From: Calliopsis andreniformis
Taxonomy: Eukaryota; Arthropoda; Insecta; Hymenoptera; Andrenidae
DNA: 64,000 nt
Reading direction: 5' to 3'
Assembly (NCBI RefSeq): GCF_051401765.1
Contig: NW_027480450.1
Span: forward strand, 124,001-188,000
In this document: in pieces, positions 41,174 through 54,681 of the stretch
Numbering within the stretch: the stretch's first letter is position 1
How the letters are laid out: each line of letters begins with the position of its first letter
Notes under the pieces: generated by a model
What the model saw: only the letters and a program-made list of their open reading frames with translations
Database searches by the model: none
Told to the model about the DNA's origin: nothing
Made by a program: the position numbers and the translations under genes

Positions 41174-43098
41174 CAACAATCAGTTGTCAATCCTCAATCC
41201 TCAATAGAATATTCTCAATACACAGTTTTCAATACTAAATACTGAATCTGCTATCTTCAAATCTCTATCCACAAACATCAGTCCTCATCACTGAGCCCTC
41301 AACACTCAGTCCTCAATATTCAATACTCATTCCTCAATTCTCAATCTTCAATCCAAGATACTGAATCTTCAGTCTTCAATTCTCAATCCTCAATTCTCAA
41401 TCCTCAATCCTGAATCTTCAATCCTCAGTCCCCAATCCTCAATCTTCTATCTTTAATCCTCAATCCTCAATGCTCAATCCCCAATCCTCAATCTTCAATC
41501 CTCAATAGTCAATCCTCAATCCTCAATCCTCAATCCTCAATCCTCAATCCTCAATCTTCAATCCTCAATCCTCAGTCATCAATCCTCAATCTTCAATACT
41601 CAATCGTCAATCCTCAATCCTCAATCCTCAATCTTCAATCCTCAGACCACAAACCTCAATGCTGATTCCTCAATACTCAATATTCAATCATCAATATTCA
41701 ATCTTCAATCCTCAAACCTCAATCGTCAGTGCTCAATCCTCAGTCCTCAAACCTCAATCCTGAATCCTCAATACTGAATTCTCAATCTTCAGCCCTCAGT
41801 CCTCTACAATCAGTTGTCAATCCTCAATCCTCAATAGAATATCCCCAATTCGTAGTATTCAATACTCAAAACACAATCTGCAATCTTCAAACCTCTATCC
41901 TCAAACATCTATTCTCATCACTCAACCCTCAACACTCAGTCCCCAATCCTCAATCTTCAATACTCAATCCTCAATCCTTAATCCTCAATCCTCAATGTTC
42001 AACCCTCAATACTGAACCTTCAATCCTCAATCCTCAATTTTTCGATCCTCAATCCCCGATCCTCAAACGTCAATCTTCAAACCTGAATACTCAACCTTCA
42101 ATCCTCAATCCTCAATCCTCAATCCTCAACCCTCAGCCCTCATCCTCAATACTCAATCCTCAATCCTCAATCCTCAATCTTCAATACTCGATACTCAATC
42201 TTCAATCCTCAATCCTCAGTCCTCAAACCTCAATTCTGAATCCTCAATCCTGAATCCTCAATCTTCAGCCCTCAGTCCTCAACAATCAGTTGTCAATCCT
42301 CAATCCTCAATAGAATATTCTCAGCTCACAGTTTTCAATACTAAATACTCAATCTGCTATCTTCAAATCTCTATCCACAAACATCAATTCTCATCACTCA
42401 GCCCTCAACACTCAGTTCTCAATGTCCAATCCTCAATCCTCAATTCTCAATCTTCAATCCTCAATCCTAAATCCTCAATCCTCAATCCTCAATCCTCAAC
42501 CCTCAGCCCTCATCCTCAATCCTCAATCCTCAACCCTCATTCTACAATCCTCAATACCCAATCCTCAATCTTCAATCCTCAATCCTCAATCCTCAATTCT
42601 CAACCCTCAATCCTCAGTCCTCTGCACTGAATCCTCAATCCTCATCCCTCAGCCCTCATCCTCAATCCTCAATCCTCAATCGTCAAACCTCAACCTTCAA
42701 TCCTCAATACACAATCTTCGATCCTCAATCCTCAGTCGTCAAACCTCAATTCTGAATCCTCAATCCTGTACACTCATTCTTCAGCCCTCAGTTCTCAACA
42801 ATCAGTTGTCAATCCTCAATCCTCAATAGAAAATCCTCAATTCACTGTCTTCAATACTCAATACTCCATCTGCAATCTTCAAATCTCTATGCACAAACGT
42901 CAATTCTCATCACTCAACCCTCAACACTCAGTCCTCAATGTCCAATCCTCAATCCTCAATTCTCAATCTTCAATCCTCAATCCTCAATCCTCAAACATCA
43001 ATCCTCAACCCTCAGTACTCAGTCCTCAAACCTCAATCCTAATCCCTCAGACCTCATCCTCAATCCTGAATCCTCAATCCTCAATCCTCAATCCTCAA
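41174..43098 (+). repeat. Right-domain B/C segment, copy 3
   Basis: Aligns with 26397-28321 at +14,777; from about 41,605 it also aligns with C copy 2 at +7,860 (33745-35238). Blocks are at 41174, 41804, 42280 and 42796, and a T5 insertion at 42038-42042. The match ends near 43,098. Confidence 0.88.
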
Positions 43099-43450
43099 TC
43101 CTCAGTACTCAGTCCTCAAACCTCAATCCTCAGCCCTCAGACCTCATCCTCAATCCTCAATCCTCAATCCTCAATCCTCAATATTCAATCCTCTATACTC
43201 AATCTTCAATCCTGAATCCTCAGTACTCAAACCTCAATTCTGAATCCTCAATACTAAATCTTCAACCCTCAATCCTCAGTGCTCAATACTCAAACATCAA
43301 TACTCAATTCTCAATACTCAATAGAATATCCTGAGTTCTCCGGCTTCATTACTCATACCTTAATCCTCAACGCTCAGCCCTCATTCTCAATCCTCAATCC
43401 TCAGTCGTCGATCCTCAATATTCAATCCTCAATACTCACTCTTCAATCCT
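43099..43450 (+). repeat. Left-type patch inside the right domain
   Basis: About 350 bp match left-domain 4376-4727 at +38,723, including the rare box at 43322 (CTGAGTT then CTCCGG) otherwise seen only at 4601 and 17611. Two differences show by eye: CTTCATTAC for CTTCAATAC, and CTCAACGCTC for CTCAACCCTC. Confidence 0.86.
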
Positions 43451-43812
43451 CAATCCTCAATCCTCAATCCTCAATCCTCAATCCTCAGTCATCAATCCTC
43501 AATCTTCAATACTCAATCGTCAATCCTCAGTCCTCAATCCTCAATCCCCAATCCTCGTCCCTCAAACCTCAATCCTTAATCCTCAACCCTCAGCCCTCAT
43601 CCTCAATCCTCAATCCACCATCCTCAATCCTCAATCCACAATCTTCAATTCTCAGTCCTCAAACCTCAATTCTGAATCCTCAATACTCAATCTTCAATCA
43701 TCAATATTCATTCTTCAATCCTCAAACCTCATCCACAGTCCTCAATCCTCAGTCCTCAAACCTCAACCCTGAATCCTCAATCCTGAATTCTCAATCTTCA
43801 GCCCTCAGTCCT
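43451..43812 (+). repeat. Short unmatched stretch of generic cells
   Basis: Ordinary cells that lead from the left-type patch to the D module. The last 150 bases or so resemble the sequence before the blocks at 28982 and 35899. Six-base cells occur near 43,556 and 43,603. No gene or box is present. Confidence 0.75.
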
Positions 43813-46044
43813 CTACAATCAGTTGTCAATCCTCAATCCTCAATAGTATACCCTCAATTCACAGTTTTCAATACTCAATACTCCATCTGCAATCTTCAAA
43901 TCTCTATGCACAAACGTCAATTCTCATCACTCAACCCTCAACACTCAGTCCTCAATGTCCAATCCTCAATCCTCAATTCTCAATCTTCAATCCTCAATCC
44001 TCAATCCTCAATCCTCAGTACTCAGTCCTCAAGCCTCAATCCTCAACCCTCAGGCCTCATCCTCAATCCTCAATCCTCAATCCTCAATCCTCAATCTTCA
44101 ATCCTCTATACTCAATTTTCATTCCTGAATCCTCAGTCCTCAAACATCAATTCTGAATCCTCAATGCTAAATCTTCAACCCGTAATCCTCAGTCCTCAAT
44201 ACTCAAACATCAATCCTCAATTCTCAATACTCAGTATAATATCCTGAATTCTCAGGGCTCAAAACTCAAACCTCAATCCTCAACCCTTAGCCCTCATCCT
44301 CCATACTCAATCCTCAATTATCAATCCTCAATCCTCATTCCTCAAACCTCAATCCTCAACCCTCAGTCCTCATCCTCAATTCTCAATTCTCAACCCACAA
44401 TCCTCAATACTCAATCTTCAATCCTCAATAATCAATCTCCAATCCTAGATCCTCAATCCCCAGTCCTCAATCTTCAATCCTCAATGCTCAATCTTCAATC
44501 CTCAATTCTCAGTCCTCAATCCTCAATCCTCATTCCTCAAACCTCAACCCTCAGTCCTCAATCCTCATTCTTCAGTCCTCAATACCCAATCCTCAATCTT
44601 CAATCCTCAATCCTCAATTCTCAATTCTCGATCCTCAACCCTCAGTCCTCAGTCCTCAAACCTCAGTCCTCAGCCCTCAGCCCTCGTCCTCAATCCTCAA
44701 TCCTCAATCATCAATCCTCAATCTTCAATAATCAATACTCAATCTTCAATCCTCAATCCTCAGTCCTCAAACCTCAATTCTGAACCCTCAATCCTGAATC
44801 ATCAATCTTCAGACCGCAGTCCTCAACAATCTGTCGTCAATCCTCAATCCTCAGTAGAATATCCTCAATTCACAGCTTTCAATACTCAATACTCAATCTG
44901 CAATCTTCAAATCTCTATCCACAAACATCAATTCTCATCACTCAACCCTCAACACTCAGTCCCCAATCCTCAATCTTCTATCCTCAATCCTCAATTCTCA
45001 ATCCTCAACCCTCAGCCCTGATCCTCAATCCTCAATCCTCAATCATCAATCCTCAATCCTCAATCCTCAATCTTCAATACTCGATACTCAATCTTCAATC
45101 CTCAATCCTCAGTCCTCAAACCTCAATTCTGAATCCTCAATTCTGAATCCTCAATCTTCAGCCCTCAGTCCTCAAGAATCAGTAGTCAATCCTCAATACT
45201 CAATAGAATATTCTCAATTCACAGTTTTCAATACTCAATACTCAATCTGCTATCTTCAAATCTCTATCCACAAACATCAATTCTCATCACTCAGCCCTCA
45301 ACACTCAGTCCTCAATGTCCAATCATCAATCCTCAATTCCCAATCTTGAATCCTCAATCCTCAATCCTCAATCCTCAATCCTCAACCCTCAGTACTCAGT
45401 CCTCAAACTTCAATCCTCAACCCTCAGACCTCATCCTCAATCCTCAATCCTCAATCCTCAATCCTCAATCTTCAATCCTTAATACTCAGTCTTCAATCCT
45501 CAACCCTCATTCTTCAATCCTCAATACCCAATCCTCAATCTTCAATCCTCAATCCTCAATCCTCAATTCTCAATCCTCAATCCTCAGTCCTCAGTCCTCA
45601 ATCCTCAATCCTCAGTCCTCAGTCCTCAATCCTCAATCCTCAATCGTCAGCCCTCATCCTCAATACTCAATCCTCAATCGTCAATTCTCAATCTTCAATC
45701 CTCAGTACTCAATGTTCAATCCTCAATCCTCGGTCCTCAAACCTCAATTTTGAATCCACAATCCTGTATCCTCAATCTTCATCCCTCAGATCTCAACAAT
45801 CAGTTGTCAATCCTCAATGCTCAATAGAAAATCCTCAATTCACAGTTTTCAATACTCAATGCTCAATCTGCAATATTCAAATCTCTATGAGCAAACATCA
45901 ATTCTAATCACTCAACCCTCAACACTCAGTCCCCAATCCTCAATCTTCAATCCTCAATTCTCAATCTTCAGTCCTCAATCCTCAATCCTCAATCCTCAAT
46001 CCTCAATTCTCAATCATCAATCCTCAATCTTCAATACTAAATCC
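43813..46044 (+). repeat. Right-domain module D, copy 2
   Basis: Repeats 37676 to about 40,000, shortened twice by whole cells (14 and 42 bp). Blocks are at 43813, 44824, 45173 and 45794. A box with TATAATATC lies at 44237, and a CCAATCCTAGATCC element near 44,440. About 45,720-46,000 again resembles left-domain 4,080-4,360. Confidence 0.86.
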
Positions 46045-47926
46045 TCAATCCTCAATTCTCAATCCTCAATTCTCAACCATCAATCCTCAATTCTCAATAC
46101 TCAATAGAATATCCTGAATTCGCAGGATTCAATACTCAAACCTCAATCCTCTACCCTCAGCCCTCATCCTCTATCCTCGATCCTCAATCCTCAGTCATCA
46201 ATCCTGAATCCTCAGTACTCAATCTTCAACCTTCAATCCTCATTCCTCAATCCTCAATCCTCAATCCTCAATCCTCAGTCATCAATCCTCAATATTCAAT
46301 AATCAATCGTCAATCCGCAGTCCTCAATCCTCAATCCTCAATCCTCGTTCCTCAAACCTCATTCCTCAAACCTCAGTCCTCACCCTCAGTTCACAATTCT
46401 CAATCCTCAATCCTCAATCCTCAACCTTCAATCCTCAATAGTCAATCTCCAATCCTAGAGCCTCAATCCCCAATCCTCAATCCTTAATCCTCAATATTCA
46501 ACCCTCAATCCCAGTCCACAATCTTCAATCCTCAATGCTCAATCCAAAATCCTCAATCCTCAGTCCTCAATCCTCAATCCACAATCCTCAAACCTCAATC
46601 CTCAACCGTCAGCCCTCGTCCTCAGTCCTCAACCCTCAATACTCAACCATCAATACTCAATCTTCAACCTCAATCCTCAATCCTCAGTCCTCAATCCTCA
46701 ATCCTCAATATTCAACACACAACCCTCAACCATCGATCCTCAATACTCAACCATCAATCCTCAATTCTCAATACTCAATAGAACATCCTGAAATCTAATG
46801 GTTCAATACTCTATCCACAATATACAATAATCAAATCTCAATCCTGAAACGTCAATTCTCAACACTCAATCCTCAACACTCAGTCCTCTCTCTTGAATCC
46901 TCCATCCTCAATCCTCAATCCTCAACCGTCAATCTTCAATCCTCAATCCTCAACCCTCAATCCTCAGTCCTCAAACCTCAAACCCGAATCCTCAAACCTG
47001 AATCCTCTGTCTGCAGACCTCAGTCCTCAACAATCAATCGTAAATCCTCAGTCCTCAATAGAATATCCTCAATTCTCTGTTTTCAATACTCAATCCCCAA
47101 TCTTCAATCTTCACATCTCAATACACAAACATCAATTCTCATCAATCAACCCTCAACACTCAGTCCTCAATCTTCGATCCTCAATCCTCAATACTCAATC
47201 TTCAATCCTCAATACTGAATCTTCAATCCTCAGTCCCAAATCCTCAATCTTCAATCCTCAATCCTCAATCCTCAATCCTCAATCCCCAATCCTCAATCTT
47301 CAATCCTCAATACCCAATCTTCAATCCTCAATCCTCAATCCTCAACCCTCATTCCTCGATCCTCAATCATCAATCCTCAATTTTTCAATACTCAATCCTT
47401 AATCCTCAATCCTCAATACTCAACCATCAATCCTCAATACTCAATACTCAATAGAATATCCTGAATTCGCAGGTTTCAATACTCAATCCTCAATCCTCAA
47501 CCCTCACCTCTCATCCTCCATCCTCGATCCTCATTCCTCGATCCTCAATCCTCAGTCCTCAATCCCCAATCCTCAATCTTCAATCCTCAATACTCAATCT
47601 TCAATCCTCAACCGTCAGTCCTCGTCCTCAATCCCCAACCCTCAACACTCAACCATGAATACTCAATGTTCAATCCTCAATCCTCAATCCTCAATCCTCA
47701 ATCCTCAATTCTGAATCGTCAATCCTCAATTTTCGACCCTCAATACTCAATCTGCAATCCTCAATCCACAACCGTCAATCCTCAATCCTCAACTTTCAAT
47801 CATCAATATTCAATCTTCAATCCTCAATCCCCAATCCTCAATCCTCAATCCTTAATCCAGAATCTTCAATCCTCAATCCCCAATCCACAACCTTCAATCC
47901 TCCATGCTCAACCCTCAATCCTCAAG
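46045..47926 (+). repeat. Right-domain module A, copy 3
   Basis: Aligns with 22282-24163 at +23,763. Boxes are at 46107, 46781 and 47454, one block at 47028, and the T5 insertion near 47,381. It ends at about 47,926, where CTCAAGCCTCAGTAATC replaces the generic cells of copy 1. Confidence 0.88.
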
Positions 47927-48240
47927 CCTCAGTAATCAATCCTCAATCGTGAATCCTCAGACCTCAATCCTCATCCTTCAATCGTCAATCCCTAATCCTC
48001 AGTCCTCAATCCTCAGTCTTCGAACCTCAATCCTGAATCCTCAATCCTGAATCCTCAATCTTCAGCCCTCAGTTCTCAACAATCAGTTGTCAATCCTCAA
48101 TCCTCAATAGGATATCCTCAATTCACAGTTTTCAATACTCAATACTCAATCTGCAATCTTCAAATCTCTATCCACAAACATCAATTCTCATCACTCAACC
48201 CTCAACAGTCAGTCTCCAATCCTCAATCTTCAATCCTCAA
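47927..48240 (+). repeat. Unmatched monomer with one block
   Basis: About 310 bp with no close long partner in the window. It has the block at 48077, whose GAATATC cell is changed to GGATATC and whose end reads CAGTCAGTCT. The rest is ordinary cells. Confidence 0.78.
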
Positions 48241-50061
48241 TCCTCAATCCTCAATCCTCAACCCTCAGCCCTCATCTACAATCCTCAGTCCTCAATCCTC
48301 AATCCTCAATCCTCAATCTTCAATCCTCAGTCCTCAAACCTCAATTCTGAATCCTCAATACTCAATCTTCAATCATCAATATTCAATCTTCAATCCTCAA
48401 ACCTCAATCCTCAGTCCTCAATCCTCAGTCCTCAAACATCAATCCTGAATCCTCAATCCTGAATTCTCAATCTTCAGCCCTCAGTCCTCTACAATCAGTT
48501 GTCAATCCTCAATCCTCAATAGAATATCCACAATTCACAGTTTTCAATACTCAAAACTCAATCTGCAATCTTCAAATCTCTATCATCAAACATCTATTCT
48601 CATCACTCAACCCTCAACACTCAGTCCCCAATCCTCAATCTTCAATCCTCAATCCTCAATCCTGAATCCTCAATCCTCAATCTTCAATCCTCAATACTGA
48701 ATCTTCAATCCTCAGTCCTCAATGCTCAATCCTCAATCCTCAATCCTCAATGTTCAATCCGCAATACACAATCCTCAATGTTCAATCCTCAATTCTCAAT
48801 CCTCAGTCCTCAGTCCTCAATCCTCAATCCTCAGTCCTCAAACCTCAATCCTGAATCCTCAATTCTGAATCCTCAATCTTCAGCCCTCAGTCCTCAACAA
48901 TCAGCTGTCACTCCTCAATCCTCAATAGAGTATCATCAGTTCACAGTTTTCAATACTTAATACTCAATCTGCAATCTTCAAATCTCTATCCACAAACATC
49001 AATTCTCATCACTCAGCCCTCAACACTCAGTCCCCAAACCTCAATCTTCAATCCTCATTCCTCAATCCACAATCCTCAATCCTCAATCCTCAATCTTCAA
49101 TCCTCAATACTCAATCTTCAATCCTCAATCCTCAACCCTCAATCCTCAATCCTCAATCCTCAATCGTCAGTCTTCAATCCTCAATACTCAATCTTCAATC
49201 CTCAATCCTCAATCCTCAGTCTTCAATCCTCATTCTTCATTCCTCAATACCCAATCCTCAATCTTCAATCCTCAATCCTCAATTCTCAATTCTCGATCCT
49301 CAACCCTCAGTCCTCAGCCCTCAGCCCTCGTCCTCAATCCTCAATCCTCAATCATCAATCCACAACCTTCAATCCTCAATACACAATCTTCAATCCTCAA
49401 TCCTCAGTCCTCAAACCTCAATTCTGAATCCTCAATCCTGAATCCTCAATCTTCAGCCCTCAGTCCTCAACAATCAGCTGTCACTCCTCAATCCTCAATA
49501 GAGTATCATCAGTTCACAGTTTTCAATACTTAATACTCAATCTGCAATCTTCAAATCTCTATCCACAAACATCAATTCTCATCACTCAGCCCTCAACACT
49601 CAGTCCCCAATCCTCAATCTTCAATCCTCATTCCTCAATCCACAATCCTCAATCCTCAATCCTCAATCTTCAATCCTCAATACTCAATCTTCAATCCTCA
49701 ATCCTCAACCCTCAATCCTCAATCCTCAATCCTCAATCGTCAGTCTTCAATCCTCAATACTCAATCTTCAATCCTCAATCCTCAATCCTCAGTCTTCAAT
49801 CCTCATTCTTCATTCCTCAATACCCAATCCTCAATCTTCAATCCTCAATCCTCAATTCTCAATTCTCGATCCTCAACCCTCAGTCCTCAGTCCTCAAAAC
49901 TCAGTCCTCAGCCCTCAGCCCTCGTCCTCAATCCTCAATCCTCAATCATCAATCCACAATCTTCAATCCTAAATACACAATCTTCAATCCTCAATCCTCA
50001 GTCCTCAAACCTCAATTCTGAATCCTCAATCCTGAATCCTCAATCGTCAGCCCTCAGTCCT
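48241..50061 (+). repeat. A/B-type monomer series
   Basis: Blocks at 48489 and 48895 match 24390 and 24796 at +24,099. Two further B-type monomers follow: 48895 to 49468 (573 bp) and 49468 to 50062 (594 bp). The 21-bp difference between them is three cells missing near 49,312. The 594-bp unit is the same as at 25803 and 40580. Confidence 0.87.
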
Positions 50062-50815
50062 CAACAATCAGTTGTCAATCCTCAATCCTCAATAGTATAC
50101 CCTCAATTCACAGTTTTCAATACTCAATACTCCATCTGCAATCTTGAAATCTCTATGCACAAACGTCAATTCTCATCACTCAACCCTCAACACTCAGTCC
50201 TCAATGTCCAATCCTCAATCCTCAATTCTCAATCTTCAATCCTCAATCCTCAATCCTCAATCCTCAATCCTCAATCCTCAGTACTCAGTCCTCAAGCCTC
50301 AATTCTCAACCCTCAGGCCTCATCCTCAATCCTCAATCCTCAATCCTCAATCCTCAATCCTCAATCTTCAATCCTCAATAATCAATCTCCAATCCTAGAT
50401 CCTCAATCCCCAAACCTCAATCATTAATCCTCAATCTTCAATCCTCAATCCCCAGTCCTCAATCTTCAATCCTCAATGCTCAATCTTCAATCCTCAATTC
50501 TCAGTCCTCAATCCTCAATCCTCATTCCTCAAACCTCAACCCTCAGTCCTCAATACTCATTCTTCAGTCCTCAATACCCAATCCTCAATCTTCAATCCTC
50601 AATCCTCAATTCTCAACTCTCGATCCTCAACCCTCAGTCCTCAGTCCTCAAACCTCAGTCCTCAGCCCTCAGCCCTCGTCCTCAATCCTCAATCCTCAAT
50701 CATCAATCCTCAATCTTCAATAATCAATACTCAATCTTCAATCCTCAATCCTCAGTCCTCAAACCTCAATTCTGAACCTTCAATCCTGAATCCTCAATCT
50801 TCAGACCGCAGTCCT
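50062..50815 (+). repeat. Shortened D-type segment
   Basis: The block at 50062 begins with B-type cells (CAACAATCAG) but continues as the D-type block of 37676 and 51467 (CAATAGTATACCC, CAATCTTGAAATC). About 600 bp of D sequence present at 37.9-38.3 kb is then missing. A CCAATCCTAGATCC element occurs near 50,390 and the region is D-like up to the next block. Confidence 0.82.
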
Positions 50816-52879
50816 CAACAATCTGTCGTCAATCCTCAATCCTCAGTAGAATATCCTCAGTTCACAGTTTTCAATACTCAATACTCAATCTGCAATCTTC
50901 AAATCTCTATACACATACATCAATTCTCATCACTCAGCCCTCAACACTCAGTCTTCAATGTTCAATCCTCAATCCTCAATTCTCAGTCTTGAATCATCAA
51001 TACTGAATATTCAATCCTCAATCCTCAATCCTCAACTCTCAATCCTTAATCCTGAATCTTCAATCCTCAGTCCCAAATCCTCAATCTGCAATCAACAACC
51101 CTCAATCCTCAATCCTCAATACTCAACCATCAATCCTCAATTCTCAATACTCAACAGAATATTCTGAAATCTCATGGTTCAACACTCAATCCACAATATA
51201 CAATAATCAAATCTCAATCCTCAAACATTAATTCTCAACACTCAATTGTCAACACTCTGTCATCTCTCTTGAATCATCCATCCTCAATCCTCAGTCCTCA
51301 AACGTCAAACCTCAATCCTCAATCCTCAACCCACAATCCTCAGTCCTCAAAACTCAAACCCGAATCCTCAATCCTGAATCCTCAATACTCAGCCCTCAGT
51401 CCTCAGTCCTCAAACCTCAATCCTGAATCCTCAATCCTGAATTCTCAATCTTCAGCCCTCAGTCCTCTACAATCAGTTGTCAATCCTCAATCCTCAATAG
51501 TATACCCTCAATTCACAGTTTTCAATACTCAATACTCCATCTGCAATCTTGAAATCTCTATGCACAAACGTCAATTCTCATCACTCAACCCTCAACACTC
51601 AGTCCTCAATGTCCAATCCTCAATCCTCAATTCTCAATCTTCAATCCTCAATCCTCAATCCTCAATCCTCAATCCTCAATCCTCAGTACTCAGTCCTCAA
51701 GCCTCAATCCTCAACCCTCAGGCCTCATCCTCAATCCTCAATCCTCAATCCTCAATCCTCAATCTTCAATCCTCTATACTCAATTTTCATTCCTGAATCC
51801 TCAGTCCTCAAACATCAATTCTGAATTCTCAATGCTAAATCTTCAACCCGTAATCCTCAGTCCTCAATACTCAAACATCAATCCTCAATTCTCAATACTC
51901 AGTATAATATCCTGAATTCTCAGGGCTCAAAACTCAAACCTCAATCCTCAACCCTTAGCCCTCATCCTCCATACTCAATCCTCAATCCTCAATCCTCAAT
52001 CCTCATTCCTCAAACCTCAATCCTCAACCCTCAGTCCTCATCCTCAATTCTCAATTCTCAACCCACAATCCTCAATACTCAATCTTCAATCCTCAATAAT
52101 CAATCTCCAATCCTAGATCCTCAATCCCCAAACCTCAATCATTAATCCTCAATCTTCAATCCTCAATCCCCAGTCCTCAATCTTCAAACCTCAATGCTCA
52201 ATCTTCAATCCTCAATTCTCAGTCCTCAATCCTCAATCCTCATTCCTCAAACCTCAACCCTCAGTCCTCAATCCTCATTCTTCAGTCCTCAATACCCAAT
52301 CCTCAATCTTCAATGCTCAATCTCAATTCTCAATTCTCGATACTCAACCCTCAGTCCTCAGTCCTCAAACCTCAGTCCTCAGCCCTCAGCCCTCGTCCTC
52401 AATCCTCAATCCCCAATCATCAATCCTCAACCTTCAATCCTTAATACTCAATCTTCAATCCTCAATCCTCAGTCCTCAAACCTCAATTCTGAACCCTCAA
52501 TCCTGAATCCTCAATCTTCAGACCGCAGTCCTCAACAATCTGTAGTCAATCCTCAATCCTCAGTAGAATATCCTCAATTCACAGTTTCAATACTCAATAC
52601 TCAATCTGCAATCTTCAAATCTATATCCACAAACATCAATTCTCATCACTCAACCCTCAACACTCAGTCCCCTATCCTCAGCCTTCAACCCTCAATCCTC
52701 AACCTCAATCCTCAACCCTCAGCCCTGATCCTCAATCCTCAATCCTCAATCCTCAATCCTCAATCCTCAATCCACAATCTTCAATACTCGATACTCAATC
52801 TTCAATCCTCAATCCTCAGTCCTCAAACCTCAATTCTGAATCCTCAATCCTGAATCCTTAATCGTCAGCCCTCAGTCCT
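50816..52879 (+). repeat. Right-domain C-end plus D, copy 3
   Basis: After the mixed block at 50816 the sequence aligns with 37163-38610 at +13,791 and recurs at 57193 onward (+6,239). Blocks are at 51467 and 52533; the latter is 138 bp because one T is lost from CACAGTTTTC. Boxes lie at 51157 and 51905. An extra 6-bp cell (CTCAAC) occurs near 52,697. Confidence 0.85.
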
Positions 52880-54060
52880 CAACAATCAGTTGTCAATCCT
52901 CAATCCTCAATAGAATATTCTCAATTCAGAGTTTTCGATTCTCAATACTCAATCTGCTATCTTCAAATCTCTATCCACAATCATCAATTCTCATCACTCA
53001 GCCCTCAACACTCAGTCCTCAATGTTCAATCCTCAATCCTCAATTCTCAATCTTCAATCCAAAATACTGAATCTTCAATCCTCAATCCTCAATCCTCAAT
53101 TCTCAATCCTCAATCCTGAATCTTCAATCCTCAGTCCCAAATCCTCAGTCTTCAATCCTCAATCCTCAATCCTCAATCCTCAATGCTCAATCCCCAATCC
53201 TCATTCTTCAATCCTCAATACCCAATCTTAAATCTTCAATCCTCAACCCTCAGTCCTGAATTCTCAATCCTCAATCCTCAATTCTCAATCCTCAATCCTC
53301 AGTCCTCAGTCCTCAATCCTCAATCCTCAATCGTCAGCCCTCATCCTCAATCCTCAATCCTCAATCGTCAATCCTCAATCTTCAATCCTCAGTACTCAAT
53401 GTTCAATCCTCAATCCTCGGTCCTCAAACCTCAATTTTGAATCCACAATCCTGTATCCTCAATCTTCATCCCTCAGATCTCAACAATCAGTTGTCAATCC
53501 TCAATGCTCAATAGAAAATCCCCAATTCACAGTTTTCAATACTCAATACTCAATCTGCAATCTTCAAATCTCTATGCGCAAACATCAATTCTAATCACTC
53601 AACCCTCAACACTCTGTCCCCAATCCTCAATCTTCAATCCTCAATTCTCAATCTTCAATCCTCAATCCTCAATTCTCAATCTTCAATCCTCAATCCTCAA
53701 TCCTCAATCCTCAATCCTCAATCCTCAGTACTCAGTCCTCAAGCCTCAATCCTCAACCCTCAGGCCTCATCCTCAATCCTCAATCCTCAATCCTCAATCC
53801 TCAATCTTCAATCCTCTATACTCAATTTTCATTCCTGAATCCTCAGTCCTCAAACATCAATTCTGAATCCTCAATGCTAAATCTTCAACCCGTAATCCTC
53901 AGTCCTCAATACTCAAACATCAATCCTCAATTCTCAATACTCAATATAATATCCTGAATTCTCAGTGCTCAAAGCTCAAACCTCAATCCTCAACCCTCAG
54001 CCCTCATCCTCCATACTCAATCCTCAATCCTCAATCCTCAATCCTCATTCCTCAAACCTC
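52880..54060 (+). repeat. Left-like segment and D fragment
   Basis: The block at 52880 carries TTCAGAGTTTTCGATTC, shared only with 57055. Bases 52,990-53,150 resemble 4,922-5,082. Bases 53,290-53,690 resemble 3,972-4,370, including the block at 53481 with the GAAAATCC variant. From about 53,690 it is D-like again, with a variant box at 53946. Confidence 0.82.
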
Positions 54061-54681
54061 AATCCTCAACCCTCAGTCCTCATCCTCAATCCTCAATCCT
54101 CAGCCCTCAAACCTCAATCCTGAATCCTCAATTCTGAATCCTCAATCTTCAGCCCTCAGTCCTCAACAATCAGCTGTCAAACCTCAATCCTCAATAGAAT
54201 ATCATCAGTTCACAGTTTTCAATACTTAATACTCAATCTTCAATCCTCAATCCTCAATCCACAATCCTCAATCCTCATTCCTCAATATTCAATCCTCAAT
54301 ACTCAATCTTCAATCCTCAATTCTCAATTCTCGATCCTCAACCCTCAGTCCTCAGTCCTCAAACCTCAGTCCTCAGCCCTCAGCCCTCGTCCTCAATCCT
54401 CAATCCTCAATCATCAATCCTCAATCTTCAATCCTTAATACTCAATCTTCAATCCTCAATCCTCAGTCCTCAAACCTCAATTCTGAACCCTCAATCCTGA
54501 ATCCTCAATCTTCAGACCGCAGTCCTCAACAATCTGTAGTCAATCCTCAATCCTCAGTAGAATATCCACAATTCACAGTTTTCAATACTCAATACTCAAT
54601 CTGCAATCTTCAAATCTATATCCACAAACATCAATTCTCATCACTCAACCCGCAACACTCAGTCCCCAATCCTCAGCCTTC
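54061..54681 (+). repeat. Segment repeated at 56240-56860 (offset 2,179)
   Basis: Holds a truncated block (54164-54240, cut after ACTCAATCT) and a full block at 54527 with the CTGTAGTC variant. Both recur at 56343 and 56706. The shared truncation shows the pair descends from one event. Confidence 0.85.
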
